A program made the position numbers and the translations under genes. This document shows, one piece after another, positions 37,628 to 45,136 of a stretch of 64,000 nucleotides of DNA (position 1 is the first letter of the stretch; each line of letters starts with the position of its first letter). Source of the stretch: Comamonas resistens (GTDB lineage Bacteria > Pseudomonadota > Gammaproteobacteria > Burkholderiales > Burkholderiaceae_C); NCBI RefSeq assembly GCF_030064165.1, contig NZ_CP125947.1:4712001-4776000 (forward strand). The letters are read 5' to 3'. Under the pieces are notes generated by a model, which was given only the letters and a program-made list of their open reading frames with translations, had not been told where the DNA came from and ran no database searches.

Positions 37628-38248
37628 ATGCAATCCAGAGAACATTGGGATCACGTCTATCGAACCAAGGGGCCGACCGGCGTGAGCTGGTTCCAGCCGC
37701 ACGCCAGCGATTCGCTGGCGTTGATCCGCGAAACCGGCGTGCCGCTCGATGCGCCGAGCATCGACGTGGGCGGCGGTGCCTCGACGCTGGTGGACGATCT
37801 GCTGGACCTGGGCCATACCAGCCTCACCGTACTGGATCTGTCGGGTGCCGCGCTGGCGGCATCCCAGGCCCGGCTGGGCGAGCGCGCCAAGGCGGTGGCC
37901 TGGAAGGTCGGGGACATTACAAAGGTCGAGCTACCCGCGCTGGCCTACGACGTGTGGCACGACCGCGCGGTGTTCCACTTCCTGACGGCGCCGCAGGAGC
38001 GCCAGGCCTATGTTCGAGCGATGCTGCACGCCCTGCGGCCGGGCGGCTTCGCCATCATCGCCACCTTCGCGGATGACGGGCCGCAGCAGTGCAGCGGATT
38101 GCCAGTGGCGCGCTACAGCCCGGACGAGCTGCATGCGCAGTTCGGCGATGCGTTCTCGATGCTGCGGCAGGAGCGGCAAGCGCATCACACGCCCTTCGGG
38201 ACGGTGCAGCAGTTTGTTTGCTGCCTATTCCAGAAGACGGCCTCATGA
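37628..38248 (+). CDS. Class I SAM-dependent methyltransferase
   Basis: A 206-residue methyltransferase with motif I SIDVGGGASTLVDDL, followed by LTVLDLSGAAL and VWHDRAVFHFLTAPQERQAY. The start REHWDHVYRTKGPTGVSWFQPH is typical of a small group found next to sulfur and metal genes. Thiopurine/tellurite-type methyltransferases share this start, so a small sulfur or metalloid substrate is possible, but not shown. It is the last gene of the block. Confidence 0.8.
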   Translation: MQSREHWDHVYRTKGPTGVSWFQPHASDSLALIRETGVPLDAPSIDVGGGASTLVDDLLDLGHTSLTVLDLSGAALAASQARLGERAKAVAWKVGDITKVELPALAYDVWHDRAVFHFLTAPQERQAYVRAMLHALRPGGFAIIATFADDGPQQCSGLPVARYSPDELHAQFGDAFSMLRQERQAHHTPFGTVQQFVCCLFQKTAS

Positions 38249-38355
38249 AATCTTGAGGAGCGACATGGCATAGGCCATAGGAAGAAACCGGGCGCGGCGC
38301 AGTGCTGTTTCCTACGGGCGGGTAGTCTGCTCCAGGGCCATCCTTGGCCCCATGT

Positions 38356-38459
38356 TCGTCGGCATAGCCGACACATGCCCAGGCAGCCGAGACCTTCGAG
38401 GCTGCAAGCGCGAGTAACCGTGCTGGTCGTTTCTTCCTACGGACGCACCGCGTCCATCC
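38356..38459 (+). promoter_or_regulatory. Recurring multi-hairpin leader element, copy D
   Basis: Stems: GTCGG-catag-CCGAC (38358-38372), GCAGCC/GGCTGC (38383-38388 with 38400-38405). The third stem is not clear. At the fourth position GGACGC-acc-GCGTCC forms a shorter-loop hairpin. CAAGGGAT...ATCCCTTG follows just before the ribosome binding site of the 270-aa gene. Confidence 0.65.
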
Positions 38460-38523
38460 ACCCACAAGGGATCTCTCCCTTGTGGGCGGGGAATCCCTTG
38501 TTTCATCTTCAAGGAGATTTCCC

Positions 38524-39336
38524 ATGGATCGCTCTCTCATCAAGACCCTGATGCCTTCGCTTGTCGCAGGCCATGTCCCCCGCAACGTGCGGTCGTTCAA
38601 GTACCGCGTGTTCGATGATCAACCACAGTCCTCGACACTGGGCTTCGCCATTGATCCCAAGCCCTTCGACGGCAAGGTGGTCGCCGCCAACGACGACGCC
38701 ATCGTCGTCAAGCTCAAGCCCAGCGAGTTCGCGGTGCTCGACCCCAACCTGGTGACTACCGTTCCCAGCGAAGGTGCCAAGGTGCATGTCCAACCGTATG
38801 CCCGCCGCCGTTTTGACGGCCTGCGTGCGGACACCCCGGAAGAACGCACGGAGATGACGTCCGACGGCATTCCTTATACCGTCAAGACGCACATCCTCGG
38901 CTCCGCGCCGGCCAAGCTGCCCATCCCCGAGCCGAAATGCCCGGAACTGCACGACCTCATCCAGCAACTGGAAGAACTTCCTGCTCCTGATGGTTTTCGG
39001 AAGATCACTCACATGCTGGTCGATGCGGGTGCCAAGGACTTCACCTGGGTCGATCCGACGCCCAGCAAAATCATCGAAACTCCGCCCGCCATCAGCTTTT
39101 CCGTTTCCACGGCGAAGTTCGAGGGGAGCGTCACCGTGCTCTATGACCGTGCCGGGGACGTGTACGTGATCGAACTGCACCAAGGTGACGAACTGGTCGA
39201 ACGCATCGACGAGGTGTATTTCGACAGCCTCGGCGAAGTGCTCGCTCATCGGATTGACGACGGGCAATGGCGCCAGATCCGCGTGGACGTCCTCAATGCG
39301 AAGGCGACCCGCCCGCGCAAGGCGCTTCCCGCATGA
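38524..39336 (+). CDS. Conserved ICE protein, 270 aa
   Basis: Protein with a beta-rich N-terminus (SFKYRVFDDQPQSSTLGFAIDPKPFDGKVV) and a Pro-rich centre; ends in basic residues (KATRPRKALPA). No domain recognised. AAGGAG is 7 nt before the ATG. It continues the ICE backbone on the right side of the sulfur cargo block and is coupled to the next gene by ATGA. Confidence 0.65.
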   Translation: MDRSLIKTLMPSLVAGHVPRNVRSFKYRVFDDQPQSSTLGFAIDPKPFDGKVVAANDDAIVVKLKPSEFAVLDPNLVTTVPSEGAKVHVQPYARRRFDGLRADTPEERTEMTSDGIPYTVKTHILGSAPAKLPIPEPKCPELHDLIQQLEELPAPDGFRKITHMLVDAGAKDFTWVDPTPSKIIETPPAISFSVSTAKFEGSVTVLYDRAGDVYVIELHQGDELVERIDEVYFDSLGEVLAHRIDDGQWRQIRVDVLNAKATRPRKALPA

Positions 39337-39551
39337 CCGGCGAGAACATGGGTGTTTGGGTGATCTATTCGCCCAACGAGTCGGCCATCAGCGATGGCTC
39401 AGGCTTCTGGTCCAGCGAGCATGGCTGGGTCGAAATCGACCAGGCCACGCACTTCAGTCCCGCGCAGGCCTGCGACGTGGCGCTGCCAATGGCTACCGGC
39501 CATGACGCACGGTTCGTCGCGCTGAGCGAAGCCATGCAGCACTACCGCTGA
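39333..39551 (+). CDS. Small conserved ICE protein, 72 aa
   Basis: A 72-residue protein (MGVWVIYSPNESAISDGSGFWSSEHGWVEIDQ) whose ATG overlaps the stop of the preceding gene. The aromatic-rich sequence is probably a small folded beta domain. Followed by a strong hairpin that ends close to the next gene's ribosome binding site. Function unknown. Confidence 0.65.
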   Translation: MTGENMGVWVIYSPNESAISDGSGFWSSEHGWVEIDQATHFSPAQACDVALPMATGHDARFVALSEAMQHYR

Positions 39552-39581
39552 CTCCGCAGCCAACCGGCAACTTGTCCCCAC

Positions 39582-39616
39582 AGGCCCTCCATCCATTCGG
39601 TGGAGGGCCTTTTTTT
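39582..39616 (+). terminator. Terminator hairpin directly before the DUF3085 gene
   Basis: AGGCCCTCCA and TGGAGGGCCT form a 10-bp stem followed by seven T. The T-run is followed at once by CAGGAGATTCAACC and the ATG, so no promoter fits between terminator and gene. Confidence 0.88.
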
Positions 39617-39630
39617 CAGGAGATTCAACC

Positions 39631-39984
39631 ATGTCACTGCGATTCAAAGGCTCCGACCTGCGCCCCATCCTGGCCGAGGCCGTTACCAACCAATGCCGCG
39701 TTGTCCTTGCCAAGGATCAGGGTGTGTACTTCCTCGCCGAGCGTGGGGAACGCCATCCCGATGGCCGCGTGAAGCTGCTGGCCTATGCCGTCGGCTGCAA
39801 CCCGGATACCGACCCGTTCGATGACTGGTGGGAACTGGCGCGCACCGAGCTGGGCGGCGACGACTTCGGCGAGTTCTTCGACCCGAAGGAAGGCGTCTTC
39901 GCACGCATCCTGCACGGCACAGACGATTTGATGTTGTCCGCCACCGCAACGCACCTGTCGCTGGAGGTGGTGCCACCGGCGTAG
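39631..39984 (+). CDS. DUF3085 family protein
   Basis: A 117-residue protein with the DUF3085 pattern: RFKGSDLRPILAEAVTN, GVYFLAERG and CNPDTDPFDDWWELART. The family is confined to ICEs, plasmids and phages; no activity known. AGGAG lies 8 nt before the ATG. Published comparative-genomics work named a leader RNA motif after this family; the hairpin just upstream may belong to it. Confidence 0.8.
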   Translation: MSLRFKGSDLRPILAEAVTNQCRVVLAKDQGVYFLAERGERHPDGRVKLLAYAVGCNPDTDPFDDWWELARTELGGDDFGEFFDPKEGVFARILHGTDDLMLSATATHLSLEVVPPA

Positions 39985-40005
39985 TTCGGCTACTACCGTC
40001 CCTCA

Positions 40006-40032
40006 CGGCCCCTTCATGGGGGCTTTCTTTTC
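40006..40032 (+). terminator. Terminator after the DUF3085 gene
   Basis: GGCCCC-ttca-TGGGGGCT with a following TTTCTTTTC run. The stem is about seven base pairs counting G-T pairs. Confidence 0.7.
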
Positions 40033-40129
40033 TACGCACCGCGGCTGTTGCCGCGCGTGCGCGTTCGTCTCCAGCCGCCATGGCCTGCCGCGTCGGCCCG
40101 TCCGCCGACCACCCCACGGAGACGAACCC

Positions 40130-40972
40130 ATGCACGACCCGTTCAAGATTACCCAACCGACCTGCATCAGCTTCTCGGGTGGGCGCACCAGCGCCTACAT
40201 GCTCTGGCGTGTGTTACAGGCCAATGATGGTCTGCCCGCGGACACTGTGATCTGCTTCGCCAACACTGGCAAGGAAGTGGAAGCAACCCTGCGCTTCGTG
40301 CGCGACTGCGCCGAGCACTGGCAGGTGCCGATCCGCTGGCTTGAATACCTGCCCACGGCACCGGGCTTCACGCTGGTGGACTTCGATCGGGCCAGCCGAC
40401 AGGGCGAGCCGTTCGAGGCACTGATCCGCAAACGCCAGTATCTGCCCAATCCCGTCGCACGTGGCTGCACCACCAGCCTGAAGATCCGCCCGATGCACCA
40501 CTACCTGCGGAATCTGGTCTGGGAGGACTGGGACCAGATGATCGGCATCCGGGCCGATGAACAACGTCGGGTCGCCAAGATTCGCGCGCGCGGCCATTCC
40601 ACCGAATCGACCCACGAGACCATGTGCATGCCGCTGGCGGATGCCGGCATCACTGTTCGCGACGTGGGCGCGTTCTGGCAGGCGCAACCGTTCAACCTCG
40701 ACCTGCTGACAGTGAACGGGCGCACGCTCGAAGGCAACTGCGACCTGTGTTTCTTGAAACCGCTCAGGCAGCGCCTGGCCCTCATCAAGGCCCGTCCGGA
40801 GGCTGCTGCGTGGTGGATTCGTATGGAGTCCCTGAACCTGGCGAGCAAGCCCAGCGGGGCGCGGTTCCGCGCTGATGGTCCCAGCTACGCTGACCTGGCG
40901 CGCTTTGCTGCCGATCAGGGCGACCTGTTCGACGCCACCGAGGAATCCATCGCCTGCTTCTGCGGCGACTGA
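40130..40972 (+). CDS. PP-loop (PAPS reductase/adenine nucleotide alpha-hydrolase) family protein
   Basis: A 280-residue protein with the PP-loop SFSGGRTSAYML (residues 14-25) that binds ATP pyrophosphate. GIRADEQRR and the cysteine pairs CDLC (about residue 206) and CFC at the extreme C-terminus follow; they could hold a metal or iron-sulfur centre. Similar proteins occur in phage nin regions and in phosphorothioation (DndC) systems. Sulfate reduction is unlikely for an ICE gene. The role here may be nucleotide or DNA/tRNA modification. Confidence 0.72.
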   Translation: MHDPFKITQPTCISFSGGRTSAYMLWRVLQANDGLPADTVICFANTGKEVEATLRFVRDCAEHWQVPIRWLEYLPTAPGFTLVDFDRASRQGEPFEALIRKRQYLPNPVARGCTTSLKIRPMHHYLRNLVWEDWDQMIGIRADEQRRVAKIRARGHSTESTHETMCMPLADAGITVRDVGAFWQAQPFNLDLLTVNGRTLEGNCDLCFLKPLRQRLALIKARPEAAAWWIRMESLNLASKPSGARFRADGPSYADLARFAADQGDLFDATEESIACFCGD

Positions 40973-41044
40973 GGAAAAGGGATGCCCCCGGATACCGATT
41001 GATTGCTGCCTCGCACGCGAGGCCCGGCCATGCTGATCCCATGC

Positions 41045-41149
41045 CTGCTGACGTTGTCAGCGACATGCCAGGCAACCATCGGTCTTCGAGGTTGCGGCGC
41101 AGTTCCTACTGCGTGACCGAGCCAGCTCGCACCGCATCCATCCGCGAGC
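41045..41149 (+). promoter_or_regulatory. Recurring multi-hairpin leader element, copy E
   Basis: Stems: GCTGAC-gtt-GTCAGC (41047-41061), GCAACC/GGTTGC (41072-41077 with 41090-41095), GCAG-ttccta-CTGC (41099-41112), and GCTCGC/GCGAGC around a 13-nt loop (41125-41149). The second stem carries a compensated change relative to GCAGCC/GGCTGC in the other four copies. It lies upstream of the DUF3577 gene. Confidence 0.78.
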
Positions 41150-41266
41150 GACCACCAGTCTCTGGTGGCGGATGCTTTCGCCTTATCAACCCACCGCGGG
41201 GTTACGCACCTTTCCCCGCATGCGTGGGGCCGGTGTGTCTCCGCTTCTTCCCTATGGAGATTCACC

Positions 41267-42175
41267 ATGAGCACCACTTCCAACGAGAAATCGTATTTCG
41301 ACCTCCACACCTCGGGCATCGGCTATATCCAGCGCGCCCGTGAAGTACCCGTCAGGGGCGGCCGCCGTGCGCAGCCTTTCCTGGCATGCACGATCGCCGC
41401 GCTGGTCGGTTCCGCCAAGGACCCGACCTACCGTTACTTCGACGTCAAGGTCTCGGGTGCAGAGGCCAAGAAGCTGGTCCAGAGCTATATCGGCGTTGAC
41501 GATCCCAAGCAGCGTCCGTTGGTGCGCTTTCGCACCGGCGATCTGCGGGGTGATCCCTTCATCCGCGACAAGGGTGACAAGAAGGGCCAGGCCGGCGCGT
41601 CCCTCAAGGCACGTCTGCTCAAGTCCGAACTGTTGGATCGGGCCGAACTGGCTTCGATCGAGCAGCATGAACTGATCACCCGCGGCATCGGTTACCTCAG
41701 CCGAGTGAAGGACGTTACCCCTAAGGATGGCGATCCCTTCCTGTCGTGCACCATCGCCGCCCTGAGCGGACCTGTCGATGAACCGGAGTACCGGTACTTC
41801 GACACCATCGTCGCCACCCCTGAAGCCGAGCATTTGGTTCGCCGGTGCATCCAGGCTATCGAGGGGGACCGCAAGGTGCTGATCAGCTTCAAGTTGAACG
41901 ACATGAAGATCGATCCGTACATCCGCACCAAGGGCGAGCATGCCGGGGAACCGGGTGCGAACCTCGAATCAACGCTGGTTCACATCGGTCTGATCAAGAT
42001 CGATGGCACCCAGGTCTATCCGACGAGCCAGGCTCAAGCCGAGGCGCCGCAAGCTGAGGACGCACCCGCGCCCGAAGCCGAGGTTGCCGCCGAAACTGTT
42101 GCCGACCAGCCCGCCGAGCGCGAGCCCGCAGGTGAAGTCGAGGAGCAAGAGCCGGCATTGGCTGCTTCGTTCTGA
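41267..42175 (+). CDS. DUF3577 (STY4534-type) ICE protein with a tandem domain repeat
   Basis: A 302-residue protein made of two copies of the same domain: GIGYIQRAREVPVRG...PFLACTIAALVGSAKDPTYRYFD (residues about 17-60) and GIGYLSRVKDVTPKDGDPFLSCTIAALSGP...YRYFD (about 142-185). The last 60 residues are acidic and Ala/Glu-rich. STY4534/DUF3577 proteins are ICE backbone components linked to replication. A leader RNA motif has been named after DUF3577, and a multi-hairpin element precedes this gene. Confidence 0.82.
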   Translation: MSTTSNEKSYFDLHTSGIGYIQRAREVPVRGGRRAQPFLACTIAALVGSAKDPTYRYFDVKVSGAEAKKLVQSYIGVDDPKQRPLVRFRTGDLRGDPFIRDKGDKKGQAGASLKARLLKSELLDRAELASIEQHELITRGIGYLSRVKDVTPKDGDPFLSCTIAALSGPVDEPEYRYFDTIVATPEAEHLVRRCIQAIEGDRKVLISFKLNDMKIDPYIRTKGEHAGEPGANLESTLVHIGLIKIDGTQVYPTSQAQAEAPQAEDAPAPEAEVAAETVADQPAEREPAGEVEEQEPALAASF

Positions 42176-42180
42176 TCCGG

Positions 42181-42209
42181 CATGGCCCCCTCACGGGGCC
42201 ATGCTTTTT
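42181..42209 (+). terminator. Terminator before the DUF3275 gene
   Basis: CATGGCCCC-ctcac-GGGGCCATG is a 9-bp stem followed by CTTTTTC. The next ribosome binding site AAGGAG starts about 10 nt later. Confidence 0.88.
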
Positions 42210-42232
42210 CCTATTCCTCAAGGAGAACCATC

Positions 42233-42931
42233 ATGGCAGCCACAACGGCACCCACAAGATCAGTCTTGCCCATCGTCGTCCCAGGTCAGCTCACGTTGCG
42301 GACCATCCGCGGCAAGAACGGGCCGTTCACGGTCGGTCGATTGACCACCCCTATCGGCGAGTTCGCCGTCAAAGACGCGGAGCTGGAGCAGTACCCCGAA
42401 GGCAAGTACGACGGGGAGTTCATCATCCGGTACATCTTCGCGAAGTCCTATCCGGTCGCGGGCGGCGCGCGCTTTGAAGTCCGCGCCAACCTCGATGGCA
42501 TGACGCTCAACGGCATCGACAAACTGAGCCGTGACGAGGCCCGCAGCTTCGCCACCCAGGAAGTCGATCCGCTCGATGAAGAGCAAGGTGCGCAGCCTGC
42601 GGCAACGCCGGCCAAGCCCGTCAAAGCATCCAAGCCCGCCAAGCCCGCACCCGTGCAGGCGTCGGCGGACCCGATGGTCGATACCACGCCCTTCGGTGTG
42701 GATGCGCCGACGCCTGCTGCGACCGATGCGGCCGCTGCCCACGGCAGTGCCGAAGAAGGCGACGTCGCTCTGTTCGGCATCCTGTGGCCGCTGGGTGAAT
42801 CCGTAAAACTGGATTCGACCATCGACCGCCGCGCGTTGCGTGCGCAGATCGCCCGTCTGGGTGAACTGGGCTACTCGCTGGACTTCAAGACGCAGGAGTG
42901 GAGCCGCCAGGCCGAACTGCAACCTGCGTGA
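42233..42931 (+). CDS. DUF3275 family ICE protein
   Basis: A 232-residue protein: an N-terminal OB-like part (GQLTLRTIRGKNGPFTVGRLTTPIGEFAVKD) and C-terminal LFGILWPLGESVKLDSTIDR, joined by a long Ala/Pro/Lys linker (residues about 115-165). This matches DUF3275. AAGGAGAACC decides the ATG. It follows the DUF3577 gene after a terminator, as in related ICEs. No activity known. Confidence 0.8.
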   Translation: MAATTAPTRSVLPIVVPGQLTLRTIRGKNGPFTVGRLTTPIGEFAVKDAELEQYPEGKYDGEFIIRYIFAKSYPVAGGARFEVRANLDGMTLNGIDKLSRDEARSFATQEVDPLDEEQGAQPAATPAKPVKASKPAKPAPVQASADPMVDTTPFGVDAPTPAATDAAAAHGSAEEGDVALFGILWPLGESVKLDSTIDRRALRAQIARLGELGYSLDFKTQEWSRQAELQPA

Positions 42932-42969
42932 TCGCAGACGCCGCATCCGCGGTGTTCTTCATTCACCCG

Positions 42970-43008
42970 CCGGGGTTCCTCCCCCATGCGGGGGAGCCCC
43001 CGGATTTT
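42970..43008 (+). terminator. Terminator-like nested hairpin before the 107-aa gene
   Basis: CCGGGG...CCCCGG encloses CTCCCCC-atgc-GGGGGAG and is followed by ATTTTTC; the ribosome binding site GAAGG lies at once after it. Confidence 0.8.
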
Positions 43009-43026
43009 TCTCTGAAGGTTTCCACC

Positions 43027-43350
43027 ATGTCCACCATCGCTTGCGATACCCCAGTTTCCTCGCTGGATGAATCTGCCTGGCAGGCTGTCTGCAAGACGGC
43101 GGCCGAGCAAGCCCAGCGTGGTTGCGGCCTGTCCTGGGACCACTGGGTCACGCTTTTCAGTTCGGAGATCGACATGCAGGCCAGTCGGTTGCCGGAGGAC
43201 CAGCGCTCTCATGCGCTGGACATCGCAACCCAGGAATGGGACTACGCAACGCCTGCCGAACGGCAGGAAGCCCAGGACTGGAATGCCGAAAACGGCTTCT
43301 GCACGCATGGCATCGAACTGGGCTACTGCCCGGCCGGTTGCGGTTCCTAG
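43027..43350 (+). CDS. Conserved ICE protein, 107 aa
   Basis: A Trp- and acid-rich protein with SSLDESAWQAVCKTAAEQAQRG and a C-terminal cysteine-rich tail (NGFCTHGIELGYCPAGCGS) that might bind metal. GAAGG is 8-12 nt before the ATG. Function unknown. Confidence 0.62.
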   Translation: MSTIACDTPVSSLDESAWQAVCKTAAEQAQRGCGLSWDHWVTLFSSEIDMQASRLPEDQRSHALDIATQEWDYATPAERQEAQDWNAENGFCTHGIELGYCPAGCGS

Positions 43351-43451
43351 TCTGCACCAGACTCCATCGCCGCACACACGGCATTCCATCACCCGCTGGG
43401 GGTTCTTCCCCACGGGGAGGCCTCCGGCTTAACTTTTTCAGGAGGCCTTTC

Positions 43452-43610
43452 ATGGGCTGGTTTTTCTCACCCCAAGCGCGGTCAGAACTGATCGCGAAAT
43501 TGATCGAACAGCAGGAGACCGCCGACTGGCGTGAAGGTGTTAGCTCCTACCACGCGCGACGGCGCACACCCTCGGCACCTGCGGCACTCGCCGCGGTGCT
43601 GATAGCCTGA
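43452..43610 (+). CDS. Short ICE protein, 52 aa
   Basis: A 52-residue protein (MGWFFSPQARSELIAKLIEQQ) ending in an Arg/Ala-rich tail. CAGGAGG precedes the ATG after a GC-rich hairpin with a T-run. Its short length lowers confidence. It may be the remnant 5' part of a longer gene; related starts occur in larger ICE proteins. Confidence 0.45.
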   Translation: MGWFFSPQARSELIAKLIEQQETADWREGVSSYHARRRTPSAPAALAAVLIA

Positions 43611-43626
43611 GCCAGGAGGGACCGAC

Positions 43627-43887
43627 ATGGACCCGATCCTGGCTACGCTCCCGGCCGAGTTGCTGCAGCTCGTCGAAGGGAGTTTGTCTAACGACGAAGC
43701 GTCCTCTGACGAGGAAATGCTGAAGCACTTCATCAGCAACGGTTTGACTCTGCCACAGGCTGAACAAGCCTTGACCTATCGAAACCTGTACCTCAACAAC
43801 ATCTACCTGGACGACCAGACACCTATCCGTGTCGGCAATCAGGCGCTTCGCTTCAGTCCGTACAGCCGTTGGATCGAACCGATCTGA
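43627..43887 (+). CDS. Small conserved ICE protein, 86 aa
   Basis: An acidic, mainly helical 86-residue protein (MDPILATLPAELLQLVEGSLSNDEASSDEEML). GCCAGGAGGGACCGAC precedes the start. No domain recognised; it follows the previous short gene with a 16-nt gap. Confidence 0.6.
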   Translation: MDPILATLPAELLQLVEGSLSNDEASSDEEMLKHFISNGLTLPQAEQALTYRNLYLNNIYLDDQTPIRVGNQALRFSPYSRWIEPI

Positions 43888-43963
43888 CGACTGATTTCCC
43901 CAGTGCCATGGCAGCGCTTGCCCAAGTGGGCGGTGCTGCTGCAACTCATCCAAGGACACCACC

Positions 43964-44305
43964 ATGAGTCAGCACTACTTCGAGACGGTTCACAAGGAAT
44001 TCCCCATCACCGTCATGCTCGGCTGGGATCGGCCGCTGCGCTATTTCTTCATGACGATCCGCAAGCCTGCAGAACTGATCGACAGCGCCATGAAGGTCGA
44101 GGACGAGGATTTCCTGTACAGCAACCTGCACGAGGAAGACCCGTTCTGCCACGGCCTGGACTACTACCGTGTCGTCCTGGGCCATTTCCACATCGACGTG
44201 CCGAGCAGCATGTTCACCGAAGTCCAGAAGGACTATGCGGGGAACGTCGGCAACCGCGTCGTCAAACATGAGGCCGATGGTTCGTTCACCGAACTGGGAG
44301 CCTGA
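43964..44305 (+). CDS. Conserved ICE protein, 113 aa
   Basis: A 113-residue alpha/beta protein (HYFETVHKEFPITVMLGWDRPLRYFFMTI ... GHFHIDVPSSMFTEVQKDY). No motif recognised. AAGGACACC precedes the ATG. Confidence 0.62.
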   Translation: MSQHYFETVHKEFPITVMLGWDRPLRYFFMTIRKPAELIDSAMKVEDEDFLYSNLHEEDPFCHGLDYYRVVLGHFHIDVPSSMFTEVQKDYAGNVGNRVVKHEADGSFTELGA

Positions 44306-44417
44306 CGTCACCAGCGACGCAGTCGAGGCATTCGCCCTGGAACTGCGCGTTTTTCATCCCTAACGGGGCATTCACTGCCCCTGCGGGCGGTGCGCCCCTC
44401 ACATCGAGGAAACCACC

Positions 44418-45068
44418 ATGCCTGCAATTTCATCCGACCAGCCCCTGTACCGCATTGACGAATGCACCGACCTCATGGCCGATGCCTGCGTCTGCGGCGA
44501 CCAGGGCGATTTGATCTTCCTCTCGGTCTGGGCGCGCGACACCGCCATCCAGCAGTTCATCGGGCGGCTCACCCTGGGCCGCGCCGAGGACGGCCTGGAC
44601 CAGTTCCACGTCATCACCGATCAGGGCGGCTCGCTGCCCGTGTTCGTCGGCTCGGTCGAGCGCCTGGAAAAGCGCCTGACCCGCAGCTATCGCCGCACGC
44701 TGTTCGGCTCGATGGTCAATCTCTGGCTGTTCGACCGGCGCTGCATCCGGCCCGACAAGAGTTCGGCCAGCGCCTTGGCGCTGTTGCCACGCTCTGCGGC
44801 CGATCCCACGTCACGCCTGTGGCACCTGGTCAAAGACACGTGCCCGCTGCCGCTGCTGGAGCACTGGCAATCGCCAGTCCTGACGCTGTTGCGTGAGCGC
44901 GAGATGCTGCGCTCCCTGCCGGTGGCCCTCGGGCCGCTGCAAGGGTTCCGGCTCGCCATCGACGTTCCGGCGCTCACCAACGCGCTGGGCGACCTCATCC
45001 GCCAGGGCGAGCTACCCGCCTATCCCTATCCATCCGCGATCTGGATGCCACAACTGGCGACCGCCTGA
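44418..45068 (+). CDS. Conserved ICE protein, 216 aa
   Basis: A soluble protein with a beta-rich N-terminal half (GDLIFLSVWARDTAIQQFIGRLTLG) and an Arg-rich centre (RLEKRLTRSYRRTLFGSMVNLWLFDRRCIRP). No catalytic motif recognised. CGAGGAAACCACC precedes the ATG. It sits directly upstream of the DUF6094-like methyltransferase gene. Confidence 0.62.
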   Translation: MPAISSDQPLYRIDECTDLMADACVCGDQGDLIFLSVWARDTAIQQFIGRLTLGRAEDGLDQFHVITDQGGSLPVFVGSVERLEKRLTRSYRRTLFGSMVNLWLFDRRCIRPDKSSASALALLPRSAADPTSRLWHLVKDTCPLPLLEHWQSPVLTLLREREMLRSLPVALGPLQGFRLAIDVPALTNALGDLIRQGELPAYPYPSAIWMPQLATA

Positions 45069-45136
45069 TCCCCCCCATGCAAGCACGCCCTTGGCGTGCT
45101 TGCCCCCAATCCTCTTTCGCCAACCAGGAGACTTCC

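Noticed and set aside
34776..38248. Toxin-antitoxin or abortive-infection system in the thioesterase/methyltransferase block
   Set aside because: All parts have better metabolic or sulfur-related explanations and no toxin fold was recognised.
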